Origin: Platanthera guangdongensis
Taxonomy: Eukaryota > Streptophyta > Magnoliopsida > Asparagales > Orchidaceae
Direction: 5' to 3'
DNA length: 64,000 nucleotides
NCBI GenBank assembly: GCA_039583875.1
Contig: CM077166.1
Coordinates: forward strand, 79,482,564 to 79,546,563
The notes below the pieces were generated by a model, which was given only the letters and a program-made list of their open reading frames with translations, made no database searches and had not been told where the DNA came from. Below are positions 35,712 to 46,261 of this stretch, piece after piece; the stretch's first letter is position 1, and every line of letters starts with the position of its first letter. Both the position numbers and the translations under genes were made by a program.

Positions 35712-37860
35712 GATGAACAATCACATCAATGAGGGATATGAACTCGTGCACAACGAATTCGACACCGCATCTGCAGATATCAAGAAAGTGATTGACCTTG
35801 TGAATGAGGCAGGGTTAGAGTATCTTCTTTCAGAATCAACCAAGATCTAGAAGAGAGAGGTATTTGAATTTTACTCTAATGCCTCATTAAACTCTAACTC
35901 TCACAAGATAAGATCCACTGTTAATGGAGAAAGGATAAATGTCACTACCAAAAGACTGGCTAAAGTCTTTCAAATCCCAAGAATTTCATAGGATAATGAA
36001 CTGGATTCAACCAAGACAGCTGAGGCATTGGATTAGTGTGGTCTACCTCCAACCACCATTATTGGACATTCTTTCAACAGGAAGGGAATGAATTCCTAAG
36101 GTAAATTCCTATCAGAAATAGTAGGAAAGGTGATCCTCTGCAAGACTGGAGCACATGACAGAATTTCTAATATCATGTTTAATCTGATGACTAGAATTAT
36201 CTTCAAAATCAGTACTGACTAGAATAGAGCGCTGTTTGATAAAATTATTGAAGGAATTCAGAAGCCCAATATGGGCAGAATAATTAGCTTGTATCTGGTA
36301 AAGGTAATTCCAGATTACATCAATCTGAAACTTGGAACTAAGATTAATCATATGAGGAGAATGGATCTAAGAATCCTGTTTAGGTGGGACAAAGTTTTAA
36401 CTAAGGAATCTCCTGCACCAAAGCAGAAAAAGGAAATAAAAGGTAAGAAATCAGTGGTTGAGGAAGTAGTATCCTCCAGTGATTCTGAAGAAGAGGTGCA
36501 CTTAAGTTTAGATGATAATCCAGAGGAAGTCCAAGGCCAATCTCCTAGGCAATTCCCCGAGACCAGTGCACAAGTGCAGGGGGAGATCATCCCCCAAAAA
36601 GAATTAGCTGACGGGGAGAACCTCACAGAATTATCAATGGATACAACAACAATAATTATAATGGATGTTGTACAAGACCTAAAAAAGACACAAGCTCCTG
36701 CACATGAAATATCAGATTAAGTAATGGAAGACGAAACTCTACAAGTGACTGAAGAAGAAGTTCCAATGACAAAGGATACAAATATTCAGCAAGTGAGAAT
36801 TGCAGACTTTCAGTTTGAGATACCTAATGCTGTAATTTAGCATGCAGATATTACTGTGGATAATATTCCTCTTAATAAGGAAGGTACAGGGATTGTGGGG
36901 GAGTTGGTCCATGTTACTGAGAAATCTAAAGAGGTGCCTCATGTTGAAGAGGTTAGTTCTTCTAAATCTGATGATGCAGATGCTACTCAACAAAAGAAAA
37001 GAAAACTTTCTGCAATGAAAAAGAAGAGCAAGAGCTACATGCAATATCTTCAGTCAGGACCACCATCTACTACTACAATAGATCCTAGCTCTTTGCTAGT
37101 GCAACTACAGATTCTGCTTGATAAGCAAAGGCAAGATTTAGAAAAATATGTGGATGCAAGAAATAAGGAGTTGCAATTTCAGCGAGCCCAAGATATCAAG
37201 TTAATAAGAATTGAAGTAAATATTTTGAAGACTGAAATGACTTCATTCTTTAAGAAAGGGGCTCATGCAGTAGTTTTCCTGACAAAGCAACAATAGGATG
37301 CAAAGCAAATACAGGATGATGTGGCCATCAAGCAAAGCTATATCCTTGAAAATCAGAGCATACTGAATGAGAATCTAATAGTGATGCATGAAACTACTTT
37401 GGGAGAAATTAAGACCCAAACTACTGCCTTGGAAGGCAAAATTGATTATACTGGCAATGATATTAATACCAAACTACAAAGTCATTTTGAATCTCTCCTT
37501 AAGGATATTAAAGATTCATACAAAACTTTGGACAATAATTTACTGAGGGTTAAGAATACAGTGACTACAGGTATCAATTATGTTGATGGGCAGGTCAGAT
37601 TTCAAAAGAAAGATCTCAGAGATCATATTGAGAGAGAAGTCATAAAGGGGGAGAGAGTCATGATTCAGGCAAGTGATAAACAAGCTACCTAGATTGCAAA
37701 CAATATCAGAGATACTTTAGGCTTTCCTCCCCTATGGTATGAGGGTGATCAAACAGTTGAATCTGGTTGTCAACAACCACCTCTACTTCATGCACCTCCT
37801 GCTGAATGGAATCCACCTGCAGCCCCAGCCAATTTTTAGTCTATTCAAGCAGCTGTTCAC
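35712..37860 (+). pseudogene. ORFx of copia-1 (extra ORF after pol), heavily broken
   Basis: An ORF in the place where Sireviruses carry an envelope-like or accessory ORF. The readable start is at 35712 (MNNHINEGYELVHNEF). Segments at 36080-36260 (FLSEIVGKVILCKTGAHD...) resemble the FLADIVGKVLLDKHTAHDY segment of the copia-3 ORFx, so the two are homologous. The C-terminal half (36271-36720, 36856-37296, 37321-37692) is acidic, then Lys/Ser-rich, then a long heptad-like coiled coil. There are at least seven stops. No signal peptide or membrane span is visible. It is cut by copia-2 at 37898. Confidence 0.65.
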
Positions 37861-38089
37861 CACATGTATAATCCTCCTCAAGGCATAAATAAGAATGTGT
37901 TGGATCCCTAGTTTGGATTTGGGCTAGGTTCACTAATTAGGATAAGTTTGACACATATTGTATAGCCAGGGTCAAGTGTTGAGTCCTAGAGTTTAGGCTA
38001 GTCATTAGGTTCAACCTTCATGGACCAGCCAGCAGAAGACTTCAGGAGACTCAAGACTTAGAAGAATTCAAGTTCAAAATTGTTAGTTC

Positions 38090-38420
38090 GAAATTCTTCG
38101 AACTCAGCTCGACAATCGTCGATCGCAGATCAACCAACTCAGAGTTAATTCTCTGAGTTGAGTTCGATGATATTCGAACTCAGATCAACGAAATCTGGAG
38201 TTTAGCTTCAACATATTATTTCCATTTTATTTTCGCTGAACACAGCTCGACGAAGATAGATTCTTAGCTTGACGAACTTGGAGTGCAGAATTGGCAAGAT
38301 ATTTCCAGAATTCAGTTCGCTGAGCTCAGGTCGACGAACATGATTTCTCAGCTTGACGAACTTGGATCTCCGGTTGATGAAATCTGTTTAGAGGTCGATG
38401 ATTTCTGTCCAGTTCTAGAC
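38090..38420. repeat. TTCGTCGA/TCGACGAA motif cluster in LTR d
   Basis: About ten variants of TCGACGAA, GACAATCGTCGA and CTCGACGAA, roughly 0.8-1.1 kb upstream of the TATA box. This is the same relative place as the GTGTCGACAC array in the copia-1 LTR. Confidence 0.8.
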
Positions 38421-39241
38421 TTAGAGTTTTTCCCTTATTTCTGTCCTTAATCTATATATTATTTAGCAGTAATTCTCTGAGTAATAAATGCATATATTCC
38501 CCTGAATATAGCAGTTATTGGCAGCATTAATTATGGTCTTCATCAGGGTTAATTACTTGCTTAATCTATTGGGACAGTTGGGGAAACTCATTAAATACAA
38601 TATTCTCCAGTCGTATTTCATTCTCCAGACAATCAGCAATCAATGCATGGAATTCAAAATTCAAAGGAGAATTCGATAGCAGAATATAAAAGAGATTTTT
38701 CTCTTTTCAGAAGATAGAGAAACCAATAGAGAAAAATTACAGAAACATACAGAAGAATATCTGCTTCTTCTCTGTGCATAAAACAACATGTTTTCTCCTT
38801 GTGCTTACTGAAGTCTGAAGAAGAACAACAAACAAATATCAAGAGTCTTCTTCAACTTCCACTCTAGGAACATTCAAGGACAACAACTTTCAATTAGTCA
38901 GAAAGTTCCTGGATATCATTTCAAGACAAGGCTGAAGACCTACACCCTGAGCAAGACTCCAAGATATTTCAGAAGTAGCTTTGACAACAACAATCCACTA
39001 GTCTTCTCTGTTGTATAGAGAAAAGAGAAGACAACATCACCTCTCTCACCTCCTGTATAAAGGGTTTATTAACTCCATTCAAAAGTTTATTCTTAGTTTT
39101 TGGGCACCTGATCAAAAACTCAAAGGGTTGTGAGATCTCTCTGAAAATAGATCTTGTGGTGACAGTCACCTGATCAAAAACCTGCTAGTGGATTCCTACC
39201 AGGGTGTTAGAAGAGTGGATGTACCCAGTTTGGGGAATCAC

Positions 39242-39248
39242 TATAAAA
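39242..39248 (+). promoter_or_regulatory. TATA box of LTR d
   Basis: TATAAAA in GGGGAATCACTATAAAAT, preceded by TGGATGTACCCA as in the other copia LTRs of the window. Confidence 0.65.
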
Positions 39249-39477
39249 TATTTTTGTCGTCTGGTTGCCTATTTTCTTTTTGTTCTTGCTATGCTGTGAT
39301 AGATTAGTTTGCTGTGATAAATTGCTTTGCTGTGATAGTTTAGCTTAGTTTATATTTTCTATTACTACAATTGGTATCACCTACTTTACTCTAATAATAA
39401 TTAAAACAACCAAAAAGTTTTAATTACTCTATTCACCCCCCTCTAGAGTAAATCAGATCTATCCCCTATCTTTCATT

Positions 39478-39489
39478 TGCTATCAGAGT
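39478..39489 (+). other. tRNA-Met primer-binding site of copia-2
   Basis: TGCTATCAGAGT, a two-base variant of TGGTATCAGAGC, two bases after the LTR end. Confidence 0.85.
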
Positions 39490-39583
39490 AGTGTTCCTTT
39501 GGTTGTACAAGCTAATACTTGAACCAAAAGATCCTTATTAGATCTGATTTTCTTTTTCCTAGTTTATCTGGTTATTTCATAGC

Positions 39584-40937
39584 ATAGCATAGAACAAGGA
39601 TTATGCAAGCACTAGACCTCCAGTTTGCAACTTGAATAAGTTTGCTATCTTGAAGGCAAGAATTAGGCTTTACATGAATTCTATTGATGAAGTCATATAC
39701 AACTCTATTTTGACAGGTCCCCCTCAACCTACAGCTACTACTACATCTAGCAGTACACATGCTATTTCACCACATGAGTGGACAAATGCTCAATTGAAGG
39801 CCAAGATAGCAGATGCCAAGGCCATGAATATTCTGGCACAAACTATGTCACATGACATATTCCAGAAGGTGGCTGAGTGCACATCTGTCAAAGCTATCTG
39901 GGACTCTCTCAACCAGATGATTACTGGATCAGCAGATGAGAGAAAAGACAGGAGATCTAACCTCATCTCCCAGTATGAAAACTTTAAGAAAGAAGAATCT
40001 GAGTCTGCGAGTGATATATACAACAGACTAAGCTCAATCATCAATGAGCTAAAGACTCTGGACAAGGACATAATTCTTACTGAAGTGAATGATAAAATCC
40101 TCATATGCTTCCATAGCTCATGGGATTCCAAAATATGACCAATCAAGGAGACCAGAAGCTTAAGTTAGATTTCTAGTGAATCTCTTCTTGGAAAGCTCAA
40201 ATCATATGAGCAACTGATAAAGTCAAGAGAAGCTACAGAGCAGAAGACTCTTCCAGCAGGAAGAATGGAACAAAGAATAACTTTCAAAGCTTTAGAAGAA
40301 TAAGAAGCTCCAACAGCAAGTTAATAACTCCTGAGTCTCTTAGCCAAGAGATTTTACAAAATGGCAAAGAAGGACTTCAGAAGGAAGTCATATAGGCAAG
40401 ATGACAAACCAAGGTATGACAAGACACCCACTAAAGAGGTTATTTGTTTTAGTTGCAGGAAATCAGGACACTTCATATCAGAGTGTCCAGAAAACCAAAA
40501 GAAGGAGAGAAGAGGAGAAAAAGACTCCAGAAAATAGCACTACAGCAAGCCCTCCTCCAGCAAGCATAAAACGAAGGAGAGAGGTTTCATTGCTGAGACC
40601 TGGAGTGACACAGATGAAGAATCCTCATCTTCCAGCTCTAGTGAAGATGAAGAGGAGGCAAAGGCAAGGGAAGTTTGCCTTATGGCTATCAATGCCTCCT
40701 GCAGCAAATTTGATGCTGAGGACCAAGCAGAAGAGTCAGACAATGAAGAAACATTTTAGTCTGAGGCAGATCAGGTACTATTCGCTTTTGATTATAATTC
40801 AGGTAATTTTAAAACTGAATTCAAATCATTATCTATTGATTTAATCAATTCTGAAAAATAAATTAAAACACTTAGAGAAAAACTGACTGAATAAGATAAT
40901 TTTATTTCTGAAAACATTAAATTAAAAGATGAATTAA
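39584..40937 (+). pseudogene. Copia-2 gag, first part, broken
   Basis: Comparison with the copia-3 gag places the start at 39584, where ATG is now ATA and the third codon is TAG. The body reads openly from 39593 to 40138 (FAILKARIRLYMNSIDE, AKAMNILAQTM, VKAIWDSLNQM, SASDIYNRLSSIINELKTL). TGA at 40136 and further stops follow. An intact CCHC knuckle CFSCRKSGHFISEC is at 40445-40486, then a Ser/Glu-rich acidic stretch and the start of a coiled coil, where copia-3 is inserted. Confidence 0.85.
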
Positions 40938-40942
40938 CTTTA
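40938..40942. other. Left target-site duplication of copia-3 (CTTTA)
   Basis: CTTTA directly before TGAAAGTG, repeated exactly at 58848-58852. Confidence 0.9.
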
Positions 40943-41146
40943 TGAAAGTGATGTGTTAGATCTAATATACTCTAGAGGTGGGGGGGGGGGTGAATAGAGT
41001 ATTTGTAGGTCCTTATAAAACTATTACAGCTTCTGCTGTAATTAAAAGGTGCAGAGTTAAACTAAAGTAAATAAACACACAGTAGTCCTAAAAACACAAG
41101 CACAACAAGAACAAAAAGAAAAAGGGGCAACCAGACGACACAAGAA

Positions 41147-41154
41147 ATTTTATA
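41147..41154 (-). promoter_or_regulatory. TATA box of LTR a
   Basis: Minus-strand TATAAAAT in GGGGAACCACTATAAAAT, transcribing leftwards. The LTR c equivalent is at 57326-57333. In LTR b the same site (46461-46468) reads GATAAAAT, so its core promoter is mutated. Confidence 0.65.
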
Positions 41155-42009
41155 GTGGTTCCCCAACCTGGGTACATCCACTCTTCTACCACCCTGATAG
41201 GAATTCACTCAGGTTTTTGATCAGGTGCCTGACACCAATGAGCTTTTGATCAGGTGCTCAAAAACCAAACCCTCAAGTCTTTTGATCAGGTGACTTATAA
41301 CCATGATTCACTTTTGAAGGGAGATGACAACCCTTTACAGAGGTGGGGATGAGAGAGTGATGAAAGTCTTCTTTTCTCAATCACAATGAGAAGACTATGT
41401 GGACTCAGTGATGTTGTCAAAGCTCCCCCTAATATGTAGAAGAGTTCAGGAGAACTGGAGCTTTGCACAGGGTGATAGGCCTTCAAGCTTTCAGCTTTGA
41501 TCAGAGAGATCTTCAGGAACTTCTTTGACAGATGGAATATTTGTTGTCCTGTGAAGTGTCCTGGAGAGTTTGAAGAATGAAGACTCTTAATATTTGAATG
41601 ATTGTTCTTCTTCTTCAGTATCAGAAATCTTGTGTCAGACTGAGAGCAGACGGGTTGAGTTTTTCTTGTCTGATTTAGTAATCTTCTCTCTGGATATTTT
41701 TCTTACTTTCTTTCTATCTATCTGTTGTACTGTGTAAGAGAAAAGAGAAAAATCTCTTTTTATATTTTCTGGGGAAATTGGTCTTTCAAATTTTGAATTC
41801 TTTCTACATTCAATGCTGACGGCCTAGAGAATAAGCAGCATTGAATAATTTCCCCAACTGCCCCATGGAAAAATGGCAAGAAATAATCCTGGAGAATATC
41901 CTAATCAATACTCCTCTAACAGTTATATTCAGAGAATGTTAGAGCATTGATTACTCAGGAATTATTACAGTAATCATGCAGATAGGGCTGGAAATGACTT
42001 AGTCTGGAA

Positions 42010-42500
42010 TCGTCAAACAGTTGACAGAAATCGTCGAACAGTTGACAGAAAAAGTCGAACTGAGTGCACAGTTCGTCGAGCTGAGATGTTGTGTTCGTCG
42101 ACTAGACGACTTCTGTTCGTCGAGTTGAGTTCCATGATCGTCGAGATGGAAACTGAACTAGTGTCTCTTCTGAACTTTGCCTATTCTGTACTTCAAGTTC
42201 GTCGAGCTGAGATTATAACTTCTTCGACTAAAGTTCAGTCTGGACTTAAAATAATTTCTGAATGAAAGTGTTGAAGTAAAGAGTCCAGAATTCGTCGAGC
42301 AGAGAACTAAGTTCATCGACCAAAGTCTGATACTAAGGACTTAGAATATCTTGATATTTTCTGAACTTGAAGTGTTGTTGTAGTGTCCAAGTTTTTGTCG
42401 ACCTGAGTACCAAGTTCGTCGAGCTCAGCTCAGAGAATTTACTCTGAGATCGTCGAGCTGAGCACGACAATCGTCGACCTGAGTTCGACGAACGTCGAAC
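42010..42500. repeat. TTCGTCGA/TCGACGAA motif cluster in LTR a
   Basis: More than fifteen variants of TTCGTCGA, ATCGTCGAG and TTCGACGA with spacings of about 15-40 bp, in both orientations. They form many possible 7-8-bp hairpins. Confidence 0.85.
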
Positions 42501-42675
42501 TCACTTTACAGAGTCTTGAAATATTCTAAGTATTGAGTCTCTGGCAGTCTTGTTGATAGCTAGTCCATGTGATGTTGACTATAAGGACTTGCCTAGACTC
42601 TAGGACACGACTATGACCCTGGCTATACATTGTGGGTCACAAGATCCTAAGTTAGTGAACCTAGCCCAAATCAAA

Positions 42676-45600
42676 CTAGGGATCCAACAATCTCTGATGG
42701 ATTGTTGCAACAGATATATATATACATAAGCTTTGTTCAGAAAATATAAGGCAGTTATAAATAATGCAGAAAGATAAATAAAGTTCAAAATCACTTCTCT
42801 TCTGCTTCTTTTCCTTTGGTATTGCATCCTTGCTCTTGTCTCCTGGCTTTGTAAATATTATTTCTCTGTTAGGATTTGAAGCTTGCACACTGGTCATGGT
42901 CATGTCAGCAGCGCCTATAATCTTCAGAGATGTAGCTTTTAGGACAACTGCTTTTGGGTGCAACTTCATGTAGTCATCTACATTAAAGATCTTGTTAGCT
43001 TTATCAAATCTCTTAAGTTCCTCTTTCATGTACTTTGATATTGTTGAGAATTCAGAAGGATCCTTTCCTTCAGCTTTGGCCTTGTTAATCAGAGAAAGGC
43101 CTACAAGTTCCTGGAACCTGGCCATTCTAGCAGTAGTAGCTGTTTCAAGATTTTCAAAAGGAACAGGATGAGAGGATGGCCTTTTAGAGCCTTCAGCTGG
43201 TTGATTTTTAGTGGATTGTTGCTGTTGTTGTTGATGTTGTTGCTGCTGCTGATGTTGCTTTCCTGAAGAATATTGCCTGTGCTGGCTGCTTTCATGTGAT
43301 CTCCCTTGATGTCTTTGATATGTTTGAATAGGGGCAGATCTTTGAGAACTTGAACCTGAAGCACCAGCTGCTTGAGGAGGTGGAGGAGGTGGATCTTTTC
43401 TGTATCTTTGAACTAGAGGAGGAGAGTATCTTCTACTTCTCTTCCTCTCCTTCTACTTTTCTTCCTCTCGTTCTGCTGATTCTTGGACAGCCACATCCAA
43501 GCTAGCATCCCTTTATATGGTGTTATCTTTTGAAGAATATAATAAGGAGTGTCATTATTTGGATTAGGCTTAGGAGCAGGAGGAGGAGGGGCTTTTCTTT
43601 TCTTGGATACTTGCTTCCTCTTTAGTTCATCATCAAATTCATCATCATCATCCTCATCATCACTATCCTCATCATCAGATCTTTAAGGATTATCATATAA
43701 ATCATTCAGAGCCTTCAGTGCCTCAGCAGAAATGATAGGCTTATCAGGTTGAGAAGGAGCTTGAGCAGGAGTATCAACATGAGCTGGAGTAGAAGCCATA
43801 GAAGAAGCTGGAGTGTCATTAACTCCGACAGTGCTTTCAGCAGCTGCCTTTTCCTCTTATTGAATGTCAGCCAAGATCACATCATCCAGATCTTGCAATG
43901 GAGAGTCATCCATGACATAACTAGAAGCAGAAGAAATTGCTGAAGGAGCTGGAATAACTATAGGCTCAGGAACAACAAAACTATCACTAAGTTGCTTTGC
44001 AACTTGCGGACTAACTGGGGATCTATATGGTACAATAGCCAAGGATGGCTTAGTAGTATGTTCTGATGTAAGACATCTCAAAACTGCAAATTCAAAATTA
44101 TTCAACAAATTCTCTAAATCAACTGTGGGATTAATGATGAAATCACCACCAGTAGTTATTTTCTCAGAGACTGACTCTTCCAAGTCCATGTCATCTGTAT
44201 CAATAAAATTAATAAAGTCAATATCATCTGTATCAATATACTCTGTACAATCTGCTACTACTGTTGCTACCTCTGCTGCTGTTGCTGCCTCTGCTGGAAC
44301 TACTGCAGCTTCATCATCAAACATCTCCCCCTGCATGGTTTCAGGAAGACCTGAAGCCAGGCCCCTGACTGAAGATGGGTCAGTAGTGAGGGCAATGATC
44401 TATGCAGATAGGATAGTAATTGAAGTAGCAAGAGGTGTAATGGCCTCTGCTATTAGGGTTTTGAGAAGGGGAGTGAGGAGGACAATGAGAGAAGTAATTG
44501 TGGAGGTGTCCAATGGTGGAGTGGTAGATGATGGTACAGAAGGTGTAGAAGTGGGAACTGTGGGAGGGATAGGAGTTGGAGCATCTGGTATGTGAACATC
44601 TGGAGGGGATGCATGTTGAGGGATGGTAGATGTTGATGGGGATGGATGGGTGACATCTTCCATGTGGGTGTTTGGAGGAAAAGGGGAATTCAGAGGTGAT
44701 GGAGGTATATTAAAAAATGGTATGGAGTATAAATAAGGAGGAAGTGGAGATGATGGAGCAGTTGGTGCTGGTGAAGCATGTGGAGATTTAGGTGGAGTAG
44801 GAGGTTGAGTAGGGGATGATGGAGGTGTGGAAGAGGGATGGATTTGTGTTGCTGGAATGGGGGGATTGAAGAGATGGTGGTGTTGGAGGAATCTCTTCAG
44901 TAGGGTGGGGAGTGTCTTTAACAGCCCTGGTGCCTTCAGAAGCTGGGGTGGAAGAGGTGGAAGCCTTGGATGGCTTAGGTATGGTCCTCTCCCACCTGCC
45001 AAACAAGGCACAGGTAAGCCTTTTGCTGGCATTAATGAATATGGTCTAGGAGACCAGGGATTCAACAGCCTTCTCCTTGAGGAAGATCCCTAGGATCCTT
45101 CCAAAACACACTTCTTTCTTAGTATTTTTCTTCTTTATCAGATCATAGATGATCTGAGCCCAATCCACTTGCTTCGTATTTATCACTGTACATATGACCA
45201 AGAACTGATGCCTTGTGATGTAGTCATGGGAAGTATACTTGCCAAGCAAGACCTTCCCAACAATGTCTGCCAAAAACTTGTATGTTGCAGACTGATGTTT
45301 TTTCAATAATTTATTTGGGTTGTCACTAGCATAACCCATCAGATTTAGCATCATATCAAACTCTTCAGAATCAATTTCTAATTCCTCTTCTCCATTTGTC
45401 AAACCAAAGATTTCAGTTAAAACTGCGGGAGTTAAGGAAACAGTGTTACCCGCGATTGATCCTGTCATAGTATTTTCTTCAGATGTTGATGAAGTACAGA
45501 CCCATTCTCTGATTTCTATTCCTGCCAATTTTATCCTTGTAGTCATCAGGTTCTTCAGATTTTGTTCTTGTAGAAGTTCCAGAATATATAGAAAGATTGG

Positions 45601-45684
45601 ATCCGAGTGCTGGAATGATTTGAAGTCGACATCAAACCCAGTGTCAAACTTCATAGCGGCTAGAGCTCTTGCTTGAATCGCCAT
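42676..45684 (-). pseudogene. ORFx copy 1 of copia-3, frameshifted
   Basis: Extra ORF downstream of pol, function unknown. The N-terminal ~210 residues (45684-45046) are open: MAIQARALAAMKFDTGF, IREWVCTSSTSEENTMTG, SLTPAVLTEIFGL, FLADIVGKVLLGKYTSHDY, QVDWAQIIYDLIKKK. The rest continues in other frames: Pro/Ser/Thr-rich (45065-44400), acidic (44336-43857), acidic-then-basic near 43600-43700, and a basic Gln/Ser-rich tail (43364-42676). Shifts lie near 45050, 44370, 43850 and 43470. By eye it matches ORFx copy 2 almost throughout and extends beyond that copy's premature stop. Confidence 0.75.
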
Positions 45685-45784
45685 GGAATCACCTGCAAAA
45701 GAGAGAAACGACGATCAAGTGCAAGAGAACAGAAATCGCGGGATGGAGGTTGAAGAAAACCTAAATATAAGGTTTTCCAGAATA

Positions 45785-46080
45785 TGAATCGACAAACTCC
45801 GTTCCACGAAAACAAAAACAATTCTTCGAACAGAGTTCGACGAAATGATTTAGAGGTAAATAATTCGTCGATCTCATCCTGAAGAATTGAAGACAATTCG
45901 TCGAGCGTCGTTCGACGAATATCTTCTGAAGCAAGTTCGTTGATCTCCGGTCGACGAAAATTGTTTCACTCACAGAGAGTTCGTCGGCCTCTATTCGACG
46001 AAGATCTCTCAAACTCTCCCCGGTTCGTCGAACTCCGTTCGACGAATGTTGGAAAATTGGTCGAGTGTAGACAGAACTTA
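45785..46080. repeat. TCGACGAA motif cluster upstream of ORFx copy 1
   Basis: About fourteen variants of TTCGACGAA, TTCGTCGA and GGTCGACGAAAA in 300 bp, between the remains of the RNase H end and the ORFx start. A matching cluster lies upstream of ORFx copy 2 at 51430-51710. The 83-aa minus ORF here is only this repeat read in frame. Confidence 0.85.
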
Positions 46081-46135
46081 AACTAAATCTTATCTATTTA
46101 TCATTCCAAGTTGATTTATAAAGAATACATGATTT

Positions 46136-46260
46136 TTCAAATTAAAAACACAAAACACAGCAACCTAGAAAGCACAGCCACAGCAAGAACAAAAGAAAAA
46201 GAGCAACCCAGACAACACAAGAATTTTATAGTGGTTCCCCTAAACTTGGGTACATCCACT
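46136..46260 (-). mobile_element. LTR core-promoter fragment between ORFx copy 1 and LTR b
   Basis: 125 bp homologous to the TATA region of the copia LTRs: minus-strand GAGTGGATGTACCCAAG..GGGGAACCACTATAAAATTC, TATA at 46223-46230. It joins a stub of the pol end (46081-46135) directly; gag and the rest of pol of this copy are missing. LTR b abuts it at 46262. It differs from LTRs a, b and c and so marks a fourth LTR. Confidence 0.75.
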
Positions 46261-46261
46261 C

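Larger units (their letters stand above)
22235..37897 (+). mobile_element. Copia-1: Sirevirus/Maximus-like Ty1/copia element with nested insertion
   Basis: Order on the plus strand: 5' LTR (22235-23902), tRNA-Met PBS, gag, [TR-GAG insertion 25374-31087], gag remainder, protease, integrase, RT, RNase H, motif-rich spacer, ORFx. Protease-integrase-RT-RNase H is the Ty1/copia order. The gag style (Lys/Glu-rich tail with zinc knuckles) and an extra ORF after RNase H suggest the Sirevirus/Maximus lineage. Every coding part has stops or frameshifts. The 3' LTR is absent because copia-2 begins at 37898. Confidence 0.85.
37898..39475 (+). mobile_element. 5' LTR of copia-2 (LTR d)
   Basis: 1578 bp, TGTTGGATCCC...CTATCTTTCA, followed by TT and the PBS. 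It shares its start (TGTTGGATCCCTAGTTTG) and core promoter with the copia-3 LTRs in reverse orientation. TCGACGA/TCGTCGA motifs lie at about 38090-38420. Confidence 0.88.
40943..42689 (-). mobile_element. LTR a of copia-3 (distal 3' LTR)
   Basis: 1747 bp. On the plus strand it starts TGAAAGTGATGTG and ends GGGATCCAACA. It lies next to ORFx copy 1, but the polypurine tract has been lost: ATCAGAGATTG stands where LTR b has the G-run. TATA box (minus) at 41147-41154; TTCGTCGA motifs at about 42010-42500. The sequence from about 41480 to 41760 matches LTR c, not LTR b. Confidence 0.88.

Noticed and set aside
36112..36626. Minus-strand ORFs within copia-1 ORFx
   Set aside because: Antisense shadows without any similarity to a known family.
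35712..37692. ORFx as a true envelope protein
   Set aside because: No signal peptide, transmembrane segment or fusion-type motif is visible; composition is acidic, basic and coiled coil.
45761..46012. 83-aa Arg/Ser-rich minus ORF (also 51402-51653)
   Set aside because: It is only the TCGACGAA motif array read in frame (VDRRSTN-like repeats).
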